Assembly: GCF_001424545.1 (NCBI RefSeq)
Contig: NZ_LMQL01000014.1
Coordinates: 124,001-188,000, forward strand
Reading direction: 5' to 3'
Length of the DNA: 64,000 bases
Source of the DNA: Ramlibacter sp. Leaf400
Lineage (GTDB): Bacteria; Pseudomonadota; Gammaproteobacteria; Burkholderiales; Burkholderiaceae_C
Made by a program: the position numbers and the translations under genes. Positions within the stretch are counted from its first letter, which is position 1, and every line of letters begins with the position of its first letter. The notes beneath the pieces were generated by a model. The model worked only from the letters and a program-made list of their open reading frames with translations. It did no database searches and was not told where the DNA came from. Positions 21,178 to 30,283 of the stretch are shown here, one piece after another.

Positions 21178-23226
21178 CTAGTTCTTCTTCGCCACCAGCG
21201 TCAGGATGTCGTAGCTCGCCACCAGCTCCCCGTCCTGGTTGGTCACTTCCACGTCCCAGGCCACCACGCCCTGCCCCACTCCCTTGGCGTCCTTCTTGCG
21301 CTTGTCGATCTTGCGCTTGGCCGTCAGCCGGGCCTGGATGGTGTCGCCGATGCCCACGGGCTTGACGAAGCGCAGCGTGTCCAGCCCGTAGTTGGCCAGC
21401 ACCGGCCCCGGCGCGGGCGAGACGAACAGCCCGGCCGCCGCCGACAGCACGAAGTAGCCGTGCGCGATGCGCTTGCCGAACGGGCTTTCCCTGGCCGCCA
21501 GCTCGTCGAAATGCATGTAGAAGTAGTCGCCCGACAGGCCGCCGAAGGCCACGATGTCGGCCTCGGTGACGGTGCGGCGGTGCGTCAGCAGCGAATCGCC
21601 GATCTGCAGGTCCTCGAAGTGCCGGCGGAACGGATGGACCTCGCTCTCGCGCACCTTCGCGCCGCGCACGTGCTCGCCAGTCACGGCCGACAGCATGGTG
21701 GGCGAGCCCTGCACGGCGGCGCGCTGCAGATAGTGCTTGACGGCGCGCACGCCGCCCAGCTCCTCGCCCCCGCCGGCGCGGCCCGGGCCGCCGTGCTTGA
21801 GCACCGGCAGCGGCGAGCCGTGCCCGGTGGACTCGGCCGCGGCCTCGCGGTCCAGCACCAGGATGCGGCCATGCGTGGCGGCCGCCGCCGGCACGAAGCG
21901 CGCCGCCACCGCCGGGTCCTTGGTGACCAGCGTGCCGACCAGGCTGCCCTTGCCCTTGGCGGCCAGCACCAGCGCCTCGTCCAGGTCCTCGTACGCCATC
22001 AGCGTGCTGACCGGGCCGAACGCCTCGATGTCGTGCACGCTGTCGTCGCCGGCGGGGTTCTTCGCCAGCAGCAGCGTGGGCGAGAAGAAGGCGCCCTCAG
22101 CCACGCCGTCGCCGCGCGGCGAGAAACCATCCTTCTCGCCGAAGACCAGCTCGGCGTTCTTCATCAGAGCCTTGACACGCTCGGCCACGTCGACGCGCTG
22201 GTCCGTGGAGGCGAGCGCGCCCATGCGAACTTCCTCAAGGGACGGATCGCCGACCACCACCTTGGCCAGCCGGGCGCGCAGCCGCCTGGCGACCTCGTCC
22301 ACGTGCCGGCGCGGCACGATGGCGCGGCGGATCGCCGTGCACTTCTGTCCGGCCTTGACCGTCATCTCGCGCACGACTTCCTTGACGAACAGGTCGAACT
22401 CCTCGTCGTCGGGCGTGACGTCGGGCGCCAGCACCGCCATGTTCAGCGAATCGGCCTCGGCGTTGAACGGGACCGAGTGCTTCACCAGGTTGGGGTGAAC
22501 ACGCAGCTTCGCCGCGGTGTCGGCCGAGCCGGTGAAGGTGACCACGTCGGCCCCGTCCAGCCGCTCGAGCAGGTCGCCGGTGGAGCCGATCACCAGCTGC
22601 AGGCTGCCTTCGGGCAGCAGGCCGGACTCCACCATCAGCCGCACCGCCTTCTCGGTGAGGTAGCTGGTGGAGGTGGCGGGCTTGCCGATGCAGGGCACGC
22701 CGGCCAGGAAGCTGGGCGCGAACTTCTCCAGCAGGCCCCACACCGGGAAGTTGAAGGCGTTGATGTGCACCGCCAGGCCGCCGCGCGGCACCAGGATGTG
22801 GGTGCCCGCGAAGCCGCCCTTCTTGCCCAGCGGGATCGCCGGGCCTTCGTGCACCAGGTTGCCCGAAGGCAGCTCGTTGGCGCCCACGCCCGCGTACGCG
22901 AACAGCGTGCCGCTGCCGCCCTCGATGTCGATCCAGCTGTCGGTGCGCGTCGCGCCGGTGTGGGCGGAAACGGCGTACAGCTCCTCCTTGCGCTCGGACA
23001 GGAACTTGGCCAGGGCCTTCAGGCGTTCGGCGCGCGCCTGGAAGTCCAGCTTGAGGAGGTTGGGCACGCCGACCTTGCGGGCGTGCTGCACCGCCTCGGC
23101 GAAGTCCAGCTTGTCGGCATGCGTGCTGGCCACCGGCTTGCCGTTGACGGCGCTGCGCAGCGCCTGCGCGGCCTCGCGGCCGACCCAGCGGCCGGCGATG
23201 TAGCTCTGGAGGATGGGGGTGGTCAT
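21178..23226 (-). CDS. paaZ: Oxepin-CoA hydrolase / semialdehyde dehydrogenase PaaZ
   Basis: The 682-residue fusion has an N-terminal aldehyde dehydrogenase (about 1-520), with catalytic E257 in NAEADS and C296 in GQKCTAI, and a C-terminal MaoC-type hydratase (about 530-682), with D567 and H572 in SGDYFYMHF. These match the known active residues of E. coli PaaZ, offset by a few positions. It opens the oxepin ring of 2-oxepin-2(3H)-ylidene-CoA and oxidises the resulting aldehyde to 3-oxo-5,6-dehydrosuberyl-CoA. Its start overlaps the stop of the tetR gene (ATGA), and it is the last gene of the paa operon. Confidence 0.95.
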   Translation of the reverse strand: MTTPILQSYIAGRWVGREAAQALRSAVNGKPVASTHADKLDFAEAVQHARKVGVPNLLKLDFQARAERLKALAKFLSERKEELYAVSAHTGATRTDSWIDIEGGSGTLFAYAGVGANELPSGNLVHEGPAIPLGKKGGFAGTHILVPRGGLAVHINAFNFPVWGLLEKFAPSFLAGVPCIGKPATSTSYLTEKAVRLMVESGLLPEGSLQLVIGSTGDLLERLDGADVVTFTGSADTAAKLRVHPNLVKHSVPFNAEADSLNMAVLAPDVTPDDEEFDLFVKEVVREMTVKAGQKCTAIRRAIVPRRHVDEVARRLRARLAKVVVGDPSLEEVRMGALASTDQRVDVAERVKALMKNAELVFGEKDGFSPRGDGVAEGAFFSPTLLLAKNPAGDDSVHDIEAFGPVSTLMAYEDLDEALVLAAKGKGSLVGTLVTKDPAVAARFVPAAAATHGRILVLDREAAAESTGHGSPLPVLKHGGPGRAGGGEELGGVRAVKHYLQRAAVQGSPTMLSAVTGEHVRGAKVRESEVHPFRRHFEDLQIGDSLLTHRRTVTEADIVAFGGLSGDYFYMHFDELAARESPFGKRIAHGYFVLSAAAGLFVSPAPGPVLANYGLDTLRFVKPVGIGDTIQARLTAKRKIDKRKKDAKGVGQGVVAWDVEVTNQDGELVASYDILTLVAKKN

Positions 23227-23858
23227 GGGGAGGTCTCCTTGATCGTTGTCGGGTGGTGGCGCGGGTCGCGCACGGCCTGGAGGCCGCCGAGGAAGAGGTC
23301 GGTGACGAGGGGCGCCATGGCCCCGTGGTCCAGCGCACCGTCCGGCTTCATCCAGGTGAACATCCAGTTGACCATGCCGAACAGCAGCATCGTCAGCGGC
23401 TTGGACAGCGCGGCCTCGTCCAGGTCCGGGCGCAGCACGGACACGCTCCTGGCGAAGGCCGCGACCACCTCACGCTCGCGGTCGAGGATGCGGCGGCGGT
23501 CGGCCGCCTCCAGGAAGCGCACCTCGCTGGTCAGCACCCAGTGCTCGTCCTGCGCGTCGGCGTACTCCTCGACCAGGCGCGCGATGAGCGTGCGCAGCTT
23601 GTCCTCGGCCGTGCCGGGGGTCTCGCCGGCTTCCATGGCGATGCGCTGCAGCCGCTCCACGTGCGTGTCGGCGATCGAGAACAGCAGCGCGTACTTGTCG
23701 CGGTAGTAGTGGTAGAGCGTCGCCTTGGACAGGCCGCAGGCCTCGGCCACCTGGTTCATCGAGGTGGCCGAGTAGCCCTGGGTCGCGAACAGCCGCGCCG
23801 CGCTGGCCAGGATGGCCCCGCGCTGGTCGTCGTATCCGGCGTGGCGGCCGCGGCCCAT
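23223..23858 (-). CDS. paaR: TetR-family regulator of phenylacetate genes (PaaR-like)
   Basis: The 211-residue protein has a TetR helix-turn-helix at about 14-60 (ILASAARLFATQGY, then GLSKATLYHYYRDKY) and a helical ligand-binding domain. TetR-type PaaR proteins of betaproteobacteria repress paa genes and respond to phenylacetyl-CoA. Here the gene lies inside the operon, 7 bp after paaE and overlapping paaZ by four bases, so it would control its own synthesis through the palindrome before paaA. The assignment rests on family plus position. Confidence 0.85.
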   Translation of the reverse strand: MGRGRHAGYDDQRGAILASAARLFATQGYSATSMNQVAEACGLSKATLYHYYRDKYALLFSIADTHVERLQRIAMEAGETPGTAEDKLRTLIARLVEEYADAQDEHWVLTSEVRFLEAADRRRILDREREVVAAFARSVSVLRPDLDEAALSKPLTMLLFGMVNWMFTWMKPDGALDHGAMAPLVTDLFLGGLQAVRDPRHHPTTIKETSP

Positions 23859-23865
23859 GGCTCGT

Positions 23866-24954
23866 CTAGCGCTCGTCGAACGACAGCACCACGCGATCCG
23901 TCGTCGGGTGCGCCTGGCAGGTCAGGATGAACCCCGCCGCCACTTCTTTCTTGTCCAGCGCGAAGTTGCGCTCCATGCGCACCTGGCCTTCGACCAGCTT
24001 GGCGCGGCAGGTGCCGCACACGCCGGAGGTGCAGGAGAACGGCACTTCCATGCCGGCGGCCGAGGCGCAGTCCAGGATGCTGGGCTGGTCGCGGGTGAAG
24101 GTGATCTCGCGCTGCAGTCCGTCGCGGATGATGACCACCCTGGCCTGCTCGGCATCGTCCGGGCTGGCCTGGTGCATCACCGCGCCCACCGCCCCGGCGG
24201 CCGGCAGCGGCACGCCGAAGCGCTCGATGTGGATGCGGTCCTCGGGCACGCCGGCGCCCAGCAGCGCGGCCTCGGCCTCGTCGTTCATCTGGAAGGGCCC
24301 GCAGACGAAGACGTGGTCGATGCGGTCGGCCGGCACCACGGTGCGCAGGAACTCGCCGATCTTGTCGCGGTTCATCACGCCCATGTTGATCGGCGCGTCG
24401 GTGTGCTCGTCGGAGAAGACGTGGTGCAGCACCAGCCGCGTCATGTAGCGGTCCTTCAGGTCCTCGATCTCCTCCTTGAACATCGTGGACTTGAGGCTGC
24501 GGTTGCCGTAAATGAGGGAGAAGCGGCTCTTCGGCTCGCGGGCCAGCACCGTCTTCATGATCGACAGGATCGGCGTGATGCCGCTGCCACCGGCGATGCC
24601 CACGTGGTGGCGCTGCACGCCGGGCTCGATCGGCACGAAGAAGCGGCCCTGGGGCGCCATCACGCTGATGGTGTCCCCGGGCTGGAGCGACTCGTTGATC
24701 CAGTTGGAGAACACGCCGCCGCGCACCTTGCGCACGCCCACGCGCAGCTCGCCGTCGTCCACGCCGGCGCAGATCGAATAGGAGCGGCGCAGGTCCTGGC
24801 CGTCGATCTCCTTGCGCAGCGTGAGGTACTGGCCCTGGGTGAAGCCGAACACCGGCTGCAGGGCCTGCGGCACCTCGAAGGCGACCACCACCGCCTCGGC
24901 GGTGTCGGGGGTGATGGAGCGGACCTTGAGGGGGTGGAACAGGGGGGTGTTCAT
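23866..24954 (-). CDS. paaE: Phenylacetyl-CoA epoxidase reductase subunit PaaE
   Basis: The 362-residue oxidoreductase has a ferredoxin-reductase FAD domain (LRRSYSICAG), an NAD(P) domain (GIAGGSGITPILSI) and a C-terminal plant-type [2Fe-2S] domain with C308, C313, C316 and C346. It passes electrons from NADPH to the PaaA diiron centre of the ring epoxidase. It follows paaD on the same strand after a 100-bp gap that holds a palindromic repeat. The length and domain order are those of E. coli PaaE. Confidence 0.95.
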   Translation of the reverse strand: MNTPLFHPLKVRSITPDTAEAVVVAFEVPQALQPVFGFTQGQYLTLRKEIDGQDLRRSYSICAGVDDGELRVGVRKVRGGVFSNWINESLQPGDTISVMAPQGRFFVPIEPGVQRHHVGIAGGSGITPILSIMKTVLAREPKSRFSLIYGNRSLKSTMFKEEIEDLKDRYMTRLVLHHVFSDEHTDAPINMGVMNRDKIGEFLRTVVPADRIDHVFVCGPFQMNDEAEAALLGAGVPEDRIHIERFGVPLPAAGAVGAVMHQASPDDAEQARVVIIRDGLQREITFTRDQPSILDCASAAGMEVPFSCTSGVCGTCRAKLVEGQVRMERNFALDKKEVAAGFILTCQAHPTTDRVVLSFDER

Positions 24955-24966
24955 CGTGGTATCTCC

Positions 24967-25046
24967 GTCATCCCCGCGAAGGCGGGGATCCAGGGGGAGC
25001 GCGGCGAAAGCGGAAGCACTGGATTCCCGCCTCCGCGGGCATGACG
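24967..25046. repeat. Paired palindromic REP-like element inside the paa operon
   Basis: Two inverted hairpin units, GTCATCCCCGCGAAGGCGGG at the left and CTGGATTCCCGCC ending GGGCATGACG at the right, have an inner spacer containing CGGAAGCA. The element fills the gap between paaD and paaE within a single operon, where a hairpin could lower or stabilise the downstream or upstream part of the message. Confidence 0.85.
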
Positions 25047-25054
25047 GTATCGGT

Positions 25055-25558
25055 TCATATCGGCTTGAAGTGCTCGAAGGGCTCGCGGCACGAGAGGCAC
25101 CGGTACAGCGCCTTGCAGGCCGTGGAGCCGAAGGCCGCGAGCTTCTCGGTGTGGGCGCTGCCGCAGTGCGGGCAGGCGATGCCGGGTTCGCGGCGGAAGA
25201 TGCGGATCGGCACGCCCTCGTCGGGCAGCGTGGGCCCGGGCGGCGCGATGCCGTAGTCGCGCAGCTTGCGCCGGCCCTCGTCGCTGATCCAGTCGGTGGT
25301 CCAGGCCGGTGCGCGGCGCAGCGTGGCGCGCGCGGGGCCCAGGCCCTCGGCCTGCAGGGCGCCGAGCACGCTCTGCTCGATCACCTCGGTGGCCGGGCAA
25401 CCGGAATAGGTGGGCGTGAGGACCACCTCCAGCTCGGCGCCGTGGTCGATGACGTCGCGCACGATGCCCAGGTCGCGCACCGACAGGGCCGGCACCTCGG
25501 GGTCGGGCACGGTGTCCAGCACGTCCCAGGCACGCCGGACGCGGTCCTGCGCGGCCAT
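25055..25558 (-). CDS. paaD: Phenylacetyl-CoA epoxidase assembly protein PaaD
   Basis: The 167-residue protein has a MIP18/SufT-like domain (DPEVPALSVRDLGIVR, TPTYSGCPATEVIEQ) and a C-terminal zinc-ribbon-like region (CPHCGS about 30 residues from the end, then CKALYRCLSC). PaaD is needed for activity of the PaaABCE epoxidase, probably in metal-centre maturation. Its ATG overlaps the paaC stop by one base (TGATG). Confidence 0.93.
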   Translation of the reverse strand: MAAQDRVRRAWDVLDTVPDPEVPALSVRDLGIVRDVIDHGAELEVVLTPTYSGCPATEVIEQSVLGALQAEGLGPARATLRRAPAWTTDWISDEGRRKLRDYGIAPPGPTLPDEGVPIRIFRREPGIACPHCGSAHTEKLAAFGSTACKALYRCLSCREPFEHFKPI

Positions 25559-26334
25559 CACCACACGCCGCCCGGATAGGCCCGCTGCAGGTACTGCAGC
25601 TCGGCCACCACGTAGCCCATGTGCTCGCTGTGCTGGCCGCGCTTGCCGGCGGAGACGAACTTCGAGGGCGCGGGGATCTCCAGGCCGGCGTGCTGCATCA
25701 CGGTGGCCATGTCGGCGTCCCACTGCGGCTTGAGTTCGCTCCAGCGCGGGCCCAGGCCGCTGGCCGCGGCCTGCTCGTCCACCGCGTCGTCGGCGAACAG
25801 CTCGGCCGAGTAGCGCCACAGCTGGTCGACGGCGGCGACCATGCGCCGGCGCGATTCGTCCGTGCCCTGCGCCAGCCGCACCACCCAGTCGGCCGAGTGC
25901 TGCTGGTGGTAGCGCGCCTCCTTGACGGCCTTGCCGGCGATGGCCGCGACCTCGGGATCCGAGGAGTCGCGCAGCCGCAGCCACAGCAGGCGCAGGAAGG
26001 TGGCGAGCATGGTGTTGCGCAGCACCGTGACGGCGAAGTCGCCGCGCGGCAGCTCCACCAGCGTCACGTTGCGGAACTCGCGCTCCTCGCGCAGGTAGGC
26101 CAGCTGGTCCTCGTCCAGGCCCTGGCCTTCCAGCGAGCCGGCGTAGGTGAGCAGCGCGCGGGACTGGCCGACCAGGTCCAGCGCCATGTTGGCCAGGGCG
26201 ATGTCTTCCTCCAGCACGGGCGCGTGGCCGGTCCACTCGCCCAGGCGCTGGCCGAGGATGAGGGCCGTGTCGCCGATGCGCAGCAGGTACTGCACGGCCG
26301 GGGACTGGCTGACGGAGATGGAAGCGGTGGGCAT
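25558..26334 (-). CDS. paaC: Phenylacetyl-CoA epoxidase structural subunit PaaC
   Basis: The 258-residue ferritin-like protein is the partner of PaaA in the 1,2-phenylacetyl-CoA epoxidase. It shows the PaaC blocks RIGDTALILGQRLGEW, EEDIALANMALDLVGQ and KEARYHQQHSADWVVRL. PaaC keeps the four-helix fold but is structural rather than catalytic. It starts 8 bp after paaB ends and its stop overlaps the start of paaD. Confidence 0.95.
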   Translation of the reverse strand: MPTASISVSQSPAVQYLLRIGDTALILGQRLGEWTGHAPVLEEDIALANMALDLVGQSRALLTYAGSLEGQGLDEDQLAYLREEREFRNVTLVELPRGDFAVTVLRNTMLATFLRLLWLRLRDSSDPEVAAIAGKAVKEARYHQQHSADWVVRLAQGTDESRRRMVAAVDQLWRYSAELFADDAVDEQAAASGLGPRWSELKPQWDADMATVMQHAGLEIPAPSKFVSAGKRGQHSEHMGYVVAELQYLQRAYPGGVW

Positions 26335-26342
26335 GGCGGCTC

Positions 26343-26642
26343 TCACATGTGGTCCACGGCGCCCGGGAGCTTGTAGAAGGTGGGGTGCCGGTACACCTTG
26401 TCCTCCATCGGGTCGAAGTACATGTCCTTGTCGGCGGGGTCGCTGGCCACGATGTGGTCGGAGCGCACCACCCACACGCTGTTGCCTTCCTGGCGCCGCG
26501 TGTAGACGTCGCGCGCCATCTGGATGGCCATCTTCGGGTCGGCGGCATGCAGGCTGCCGCAGTGCTTGTGGTCCAGGCCCGACTTGGACCGGACGAAGAC
26601 TTCCCACAGCGGCCACTCGGCCTTCAGGTTCTGATCGCTCAT
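26343..26642 (-). CDS. paaB: Phenylacetyl-CoA epoxidase subunit PaaB
   Basis: This 99-residue protein has the family pattern [20 protein letters not shown], then DVYTRRQEG and an acidic end. PaaB bridges PaaA-PaaC heterodimers in the epoxidase complex. Its ATG overlaps the paaA stop codon (ATGA at 26639-26642), giving coupled translation. The length is normal for the family. Confidence 0.95.
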   Translation of the reverse strand: MSDQNLKAEWPLWEVFVRSKSGLDHKHCGSLHAADPKMAIQMARDVYTRRQEGNSVWVVRSDHIVASDPADKDMYFDPMEDKVYRHPTFYKLPGAVDHM

Positions 26643-27646
26643 GCGGCCTCCTTGACCGGTTCCTGCTTCGCCGCATAGGCCATCGCCGCTTCGCGCACCC
26701 AGGCGCCTTCGTCCCAGGCCTTCACGCGTGCCGCGAGCCGTTCCTTGTTGCAGGGCCCGTTGCCCTGGATCACGTTCCAGAACTCGTCCCAGTCGATGGC
26801 GCCGAAGTCGTAGTGCTGGCGCTCCTCGTTCCACTTCAGGTCCGGGTCGGGCGGCGTGACGCCCAGCACCTTGGCCTGCTCCACCGCGGCGTCGACGAAG
26901 CGCTGGCGCAGCTCGTCGTTGGAGACGCGCTTGATGCCCCAGCGCATCGACTGCGCGGTGTTGGGCGACTGGTCGTCCGGCGGGCCGAACATCATGATGG
27001 ACGGCCACCACCAGCGGTTGACGGCGTCCTGCACCATGGCCTTCTGCGCGTCGGTGCCCTTCTCCATCATGGTCAGCAGCGACTCGTAGCCCTGGCGCTG
27101 GTGGAAGCTCTCCTCGCGGCAGATGCGGATCATGGCGCGCGCATACGGCCCGTAGGAGCAGCGGCAGATCGGCACCTGGTTCATGATGGCCGCGCCGTCC
27201 ACCAGCCAGCCGACCACGCCGACGTCGGCCCAGGTCAGCGTGGGGTAGTTGAAGATGGAGCTGTACTTGGCCTTGCCGGTGTGCAGCGCGTCCAGCATCT
27301 GGTCGCGGCTGGTGCCCAGGGTCTCGGCGGCGGAATACAGGTACAGGCCGTGGCCGCCCTCGTCCTGCACCTTGGCCAGCAGGATGGCCTTGCGCTTGAG
27401 CGAGGGCGCGCGGGTGATCCAGTTGCCCTCGGGCAGCATGCCCACGATCTCCGAATGCGCGTGCTGGCTGATCTGCCGCACCAGCGTCTTGCGGTAGTGG
27501 TCCGGCATCCAGTCCTTGGGCTCGATGAATTCGCCGGCGTCGATGCGCTCGTCGAAGCGTTCCTGCAACCGCATCTCGTCGGCCGAACGCAACGGCTTGC
27601 CGGCCGCCTCGTCCTTGCCCATGGTGTCCATCGCCTGCGTGTACAT
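26639..27646 (-). CDS. paaA: Phenylacetyl-CoA epoxidase catalytic subunit PaaA
   Basis: The 335-residue ferritin-like catalytic subunit has two ExxH metal motifs, E96-G-G-H99 in KVQDEGGHG and E179-S-F-H182 in CREESFHQ. It adds one oxygen atom across the ring of phenylacetyl-CoA to give the 1,2-epoxide. The ATG at 27646 follows CAGGAG; the longer open frame upstream covers the promoter. It is the first gene of paaABCD-E-R-Z. The promoter and operator lie 32-77 bp before the start. Confidence 0.95.
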   Translation of the reverse strand: MYTQAMDTMGKDEAAGKPLRSADEMRLQERFDERIDAGEFIEPKDWMPDHYRKTLVRQISQHAHSEIVGMLPEGNWITRAPSLKRKAILLAKVQDEGGHGLYLYSAAETLGTSRDQMLDALHTGKAKYSSIFNYPTLTWADVGVVGWLVDGAAIMNQVPICRCSYGPYARAMIRICREESFHQRQGYESLLTMMEKGTDAQKAMVQDAVNRWWWPSIMMFGPPDDQSPNTAQSMRWGIKRVSNDELRQRFVDAAVEQAKVLGVTPPDPDLKWNEERQHYDFGAIDWDEFWNVIQGNGPCNKERLAARVKAWDEGAWVREAAMAYAAKQEPVKEAA

Positions 27647-27677
27647 GCCGTCTCCTGAGAGGGAAAGGCCGGGTTTA

Positions 27678-27722
27678 ACCGACCGGTCGGTCGATAATAG
27701 GGGAATCGCGCGATGGGGGCAA
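27678..27722 (-). promoter_or_regulatory. paa operon promoter with TetR (PaaR) operator
   Basis: On the minus strand there is a -35 box TTGCCC (27717-27722), a 17-bp spacer and a -10 box TATTAT (27694-27699). Two bases downstream lies the perfect 14-bp palindrome ACCGACCGGTCGGT (27678-27691), which would cover the start of transcription. This shape fits repression by the TetR protein encoded in the operon. The divergent phosphorylase gene starts 150 bp away, and no promoter for it could be read in the remaining intergenic sequence. Confidence 0.75.
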
Positions 27723-27875
27723 GCCCAGCAACAACGCTGGGAAGAACCTCGCACTGCGGCTTCAAATCCTGCTGTCGAGCTGGGCGCCGGATCGGGCGGA
27801 GCCGCCTGCGTGCTACCTTCCCCCGCCGCGAATTGAGCCCGCACCGACGCGGCGGGCCGGCGCCAGGAACACCAC

Positions 27876-29552
27876 ATGGACAACGAACTTCTTCTCCCCC
27901 GGGTCGCCTACTTCTCGATGGAGATGGCGCTGGAGCCCGGCATGGGCACCTACAGCGGGGGCCTGGGCGTGCTGGCCGGCGACCACATGCGCAGCGCGGC
28001 CGACCTGGCCCTGCCCCTCGTCGGCGTCACGATGCTCAGCCGCCAGGGCTACTTCCGCCAGAGCATCGAGGGCGACACCCAGGTCGAGCACGACGCCACC
28101 TGGGACCCCAGCAAATATGCCAAGCGCCTGCCGGCCAAGGTGCGCGTCACCATCCGCGGCCGCGAGGTCTGGGTCGGCGGCTGGCGCCACATGGTGGGCA
28201 GCCGCTGCGAGGACTCCAAGGCGGTGCCGGTGATCCTGCTGGACACGGACCTGCCGGAGAACCACCCGGAGGACCGCAAGCTCACCGCGTTCCTCTATGG
28301 CGGCGACGAGACCTACCGCCTCTGCCAGGAGATCGTGCTGGGCATCGGCGGCGTGCGCCTGCTGGCCGCGCTGGGCCAGCAGGTGCAGAAGTACCACCTG
28401 AACGAAGGCCACGCCGCGCTGCTGACGCTGGAGCTGCTGCGCGAGCGACTGGCCGCGGGCGAGACGCGCGAGGAAGCCATCGCCGGCGTGCAGGCGCACT
28501 GCGTCTTCACCACCCACACGCCGGTGCCCGCGGGGCACGACCAGTTCGACTACCCGCTGGCGGCCGAATGCCTGGGGCCCCTGGTCAAGGACCTGGGCGT
28601 GCAGGAACTCGCCGGCAAGGAGCGCCTGAACATGACGCACCTGGCGCTGCGCCTGTCCAACTGGGTCAACGGCGTGGCCAAGCGCCACGCCGAGGTCTCG
28701 CGCACCATGTTCCCCGGCTACGAGGTGCATGCGATCACCAACGGCATCCACCCCTGGACCTGGGCGTCGGACGCGCACCGCCGGCTGTACGACCAGCACG
28801 TGCAGCACTGGTGCCACGAGCCCGAACTGCTGCTGCACGCCGACCGCATCCCCTCGGCCGAACTTCTCGCGGCGCACCGCGAGGCGAAGCAGGCGCTCAT
28901 CGCCCTGCTGCAGCGCTCCGGTGGCCGCCGGCTGGAAGCGGACCGCTTCACCATCGGCTTCGCCCGCCGCATGACCGACTACAAGCGGCCGTCGCTCCTC
29001 TTCAGCGACATGGCGCGGCTGCAGGCGATCGCGAAGAAATACCCGATCCAGATCGCGCTGGCCGGCAAGGCCCACCCGCGCGACGAACTGGGCAAGCGCC
29101 ACATCGCGCGCCTGCACGCCTTCGCGCGCGAGCTGGGCGACAGCATCCCGATCGTGTTCGTGCCCGACTACGGCATCGAGGCGGGACGCCTGCTCGTGGG
29201 GGGCGTGGACCTGTGGCTGAACACGCCGCAGCGGCCGCTGGAAGCGTCAGGCACCAGCGGGATGAAGGCGGCGCTGAACGGCGTGCCCAACCTCAGCATC
29301 CTGGACGGCTGGTGGCTGGAAGGCTGCGAGGAAGGCCTGACCGGCTGGGCGATCGGCGAGGACGGCCCGCACGACGACGCGCTGGACTCGAAGGCGCTGT
29401 ACGACAAGCTGGAGAAGACCGTGCTGCCGCTGTACTACGAGAACCCCGAGGGGTGGATGGCGGTGATGCGGGGGGCGATCACCCGGAACGGCTCGTTCTT
29501 CCACAGCCACCGGATGGTGCGGCGGTACATGCTGGAGGCGTATACGCGCTGA
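27876..29552 (+). CDS. Alpha-glucan phosphorylase, short form (GT35)
   Basis: The 558-residue protein begins with the phosphorylase signature [25 protein letters not shown] and has the pyridoxal-phosphate Lys (K464) in [14 protein letters not shown]. It releases glucose 1-phosphate from alpha-1,4-glucans. It is about 250 residues shorter than E. coli GlgP and belongs to the short bacterial and archaeal class. No glycogen synthase, branching or debranching gene is nearby. The ATG follows AGGAA. It is divergent from the paa operon but has no evident link to it. Confidence 0.9.
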   Translation: MDNELLLPRVAYFSMEMALEPGMGTYSGGLGVLAGDHMRSAADLALPLVGVTMLSRQGYFRQSIEGDTQVEHDATWDPSKYAKRLPAKVRVTIRGREVWVGGWRHMVGSRCEDSKAVPVILLDTDLPENHPEDRKLTAFLYGGDETYRLCQEIVLGIGGVRLLAALGQQVQKYHLNEGHAALLTLELLRERLAAGETREEAIAGVQAHCVFTTHTPVPAGHDQFDYPLAAECLGPLVKDLGVQELAGKERLNMTHLALRLSNWVNGVAKRHAEVSRTMFPGYEVHAITNGIHPWTWASDAHRRLYDQHVQHWCHEPELLLHADRIPSAELLAAHREAKQALIALLQRSGGRRLEADRFTIGFARRMTDYKRPSLLFSDMARLQAIAKKYPIQIALAGKAHPRDELGKRHIARLHAFARELGDSIPIVFVPDYGIEAGRLLVGGVDLWLNTPQRPLEASGTSGMKAALNGVPNLSILDGWWLEGCEEGLTGWAIGEDGPHDDALDSKALYDKLEKTVLPLYYENPEGWMAVMRGAITRNGSFFHSHRMVRRYMLEAYTR

Positions 29553-29574
29553 CGCTTGTGCCCGGCGCGTCGCC

Positions 29575-29904
29575 TCACGCGGCGGCGGCGTGGAACTTCA
29601 CACCCAGGGCGCGCGCCACCTTCAGGACGGTGGCGAAGCTCGGATTGCCGGTTTCGCTCAGCGCCTTGTACAGGCTCTCCCGGCTCAGGCCCGCATCCCG
29701 CGCCACCTGGCTCATGCCCTTGGCGCGCGCGATGTCGCCCAGGGCGCGCGTGATGCCCGCGGCATCGTCGGGCGCTTCCTGCAGCCAGGCTTCCAGGTAG
29801 GCCGCCATTTCCTGCGGCGTGCGAAGTTGCTCGGCGACGTCGTACGCGACCGTCCGGGTGCGGGCGGCGGCGGTGTCCTTGGCGTTCGATTCGGCTTTGG
29901 CCAT
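29575..29904 (-). CDS. Antitoxin with helix-turn-helix (HigA2-like)
   Basis: The 109-residue protein has a C-terminal helix-turn-helix ([20 protein letters not shown], then [20 protein letters not shown]) of the type seen in addiction-module antidote proteins paired with short RelE-like toxins. The N-terminal half should wrap the toxin. Its start overlaps the toxin stop by one base (TAATG), with the toxin gene first, as in higBA-type operons. It would neutralise the toxin and repress the pair. Confidence 0.8.
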   Translation of the reverse strand: MAKAESNAKDTAAARTRTVAYDVAEQLRTPQEMAAYLEAWLQEAPDDAAGITRALGDIARAKGMSQVARDAGLSRESLYKALSETGNPSFATVLKVARALGVKFHAAAA

Positions 29905-30218
29905 TACTGCTCCTGCAGATTCCTCACCAGCGAGATCGCTGTTTCGATGTCCTCCTGTTGCGAAGACTTGTCTCCGCCAGCCAGAAGAACGATCAGAACC
30001 CCTGCGCGCTCGGTGTAGTACACGCGGTACCCGGGCCCGACGTCGATCTTGAGCTCCGACACCCCGCCCGCCAGCCTGCGGTACAGCCCGGGGTTGCCAT
30101 GCGCCAACCGGTCGACGCGGACCTGGATGCGTGCACGACCGGAGCGGTCTTTCAGGGCGTTGATCCAGTCCCGATAGAGCTCCGTCATCTCCACGCGAGT
30201 CGGTGCATTGTATCCCAT
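29904..30218 (-). CDS. RelE/HigB-type toxin
   Basis: The 104-residue protein matches the addiction-module killer family: SGRARIQVRVDRLAHGNPG, LKIDVGPGYRVYYTE and LLAGGDKSSQQEDI. These toxins are usually ribosome-dependent mRNA nucleases. The full length from ATG 30218 is kept because it provides the first strand of the fold; an internal ATG at 30188 would remove it. It forms an overlapping pair with the downstream antitoxin gene. No clear promoter was found in the 65 bp upstream. Confidence 0.8.
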   Translation of the reverse strand: MGYNAPTRVEMTELYRDWINALKDRSGRARIQVRVDRLAHGNPGLYRRLAGGVSELKIDVGPGYRVYYTERAGVLIVLLAGGDKSSQQEDIETAISLVRNLQEQ

Positions 30219-30283
30219 GGGCTACACGATAGGCAAGCCCAACCATGGGCGCAACCCCACGTCGCGCTAAGCGAGGGCGGCAG

